From Hyphomicrobiales bacterium (GTDB taxonomy: Bacteria; Pseudomonadota; Alphaproteobacteria; Rhizobiales; Aestuariivirgaceae): a DNA stretch of 6,684 bases. Shown piece by piece: positions 6,605 through 6,684 of the stretch (the stretch's first letter is position 1; the number at the start of each line of letters is the position of its first letter). Location of the stretch: contig JAIBJH010000151.1 of NCBI GenBank assembly GCA_020029455.1, positions 1-6,684 on the forward strand, written 5' to 3'. The notes under the pieces were generated by a model, which was not told where the DNA came from, ran no database searches, and was given only the letters and a program-made list of their open reading frames with translations. A program made the position numbers and the translations under genes.

Positions 6605-6684
6605 GTGAGCTGGTCCGGCGTGAAATGGGTGCCGGGGTGATGCGCTTGACACTTTCAGATGAAGCCACGCGCAATTCCCTGTCG
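6601..6684 (+). CDS. Enoyl-CoA hydratase/isomerase family protein (N-terminal fragment, cut by right edge)
   Basis: Only 28 codons are inside the window, starting at an ATG that overlaps the preceding stop as ATGA and preceded by GGAAG 7 nt upstream. The visible residues read MSELVRREMGAGVMRLTL followed by SDEATRNSLS. The pattern of a short strand ending in LTL, then a D/P-containing turn and RNSLS, matches the first strands of the crotonase fold, where the consensus is V..l.LnrP..rNals. Members hydrate or isomerise enoyl-CoA thioesters, for instance in beta-oxidation. The CoA-binding and oxyanion-hole residues lie beyond the window, so the precise reaction cannot be given. The overlap implies translational coupling with the exported-protein gene. 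Confidence 0.6.
   Translation, partial: MSELVRREMGAGVMRLTLSDEATRNSLS

Noticed and set aside
5918..6652. Minus-strand open frame of 244 codons opposite the exported-protein gene
   Set aside because: The plus-strand frame has a signal peptide, a ribosome binding site and overlap with the next gene; the antisense frame has none of these and extends over the acyl-CoA enzyme start.

Overview
The window looks like ordinary chromosomal core DNA from a GC-rich alphaproteobacterium, most likely of the order Hyphomicrobiales (Rhizobiales). This rests on the proteins themselves. The S9 protein has the N-terminal extension common in alphaproteobacteria, the L13 protein starts with MKTFSAK, the PHA synthase is class I, and the exported protein at the right end resembles hypothetical proteins I associate with this order. 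The taxonomic call is recognition from memory, not a database result.

Layout from left to right. Positions 1-1378 (minus strand) hold the N-terminal three quarters of recJ, which runs off the left edge. It begins 5 nt after the stop of hom (1384-2688, minus strand), so the two very probably form one transcription unit. A 128-bp divergent intergenic region (2689-2816) separates hom from phaC (2817-4658, plus strand), a class I polyhydroxyalkanoate synthase with an intact Cys-Asp-His triad. phaC converges on the ribosomal operon rplM-rpsI (5678 down to 4722, minus strand). A strong rho-independent terminator for rpsI lies in the 63-bp gap between the two stop codons. Upstream of rplM is a 233-bp divergent region (5679-5911). 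It holds a good rplM promoter, a hairpin in the rplM leader and a perfect 8-bp-arm inverted repeat. The plus strand then carries a gene for an exported protein of unknown function (5912-6604). Its stop overlaps the start of a second gene, cut by the right edge, that looks like an enoyl-CoA hydratase/isomerase family member.

Functionally this is a patchwork of housekeeping units: DNA repair (RecJ), threonine/methionine biosynthesis (Hom), carbon storage (PhaC), translation (L13, S9), and an uncharacterised envelope protein probably co-translated with an acyl-CoA enzyme. I saw no mobile element, CRISPR array, tRNA or rRNA gene, and no sign of a novel multi-gene system. The points most worth a second look are the unknown exported protein and its coupling to the acyl-CoA enzyme, and the structured rplM upstream region.
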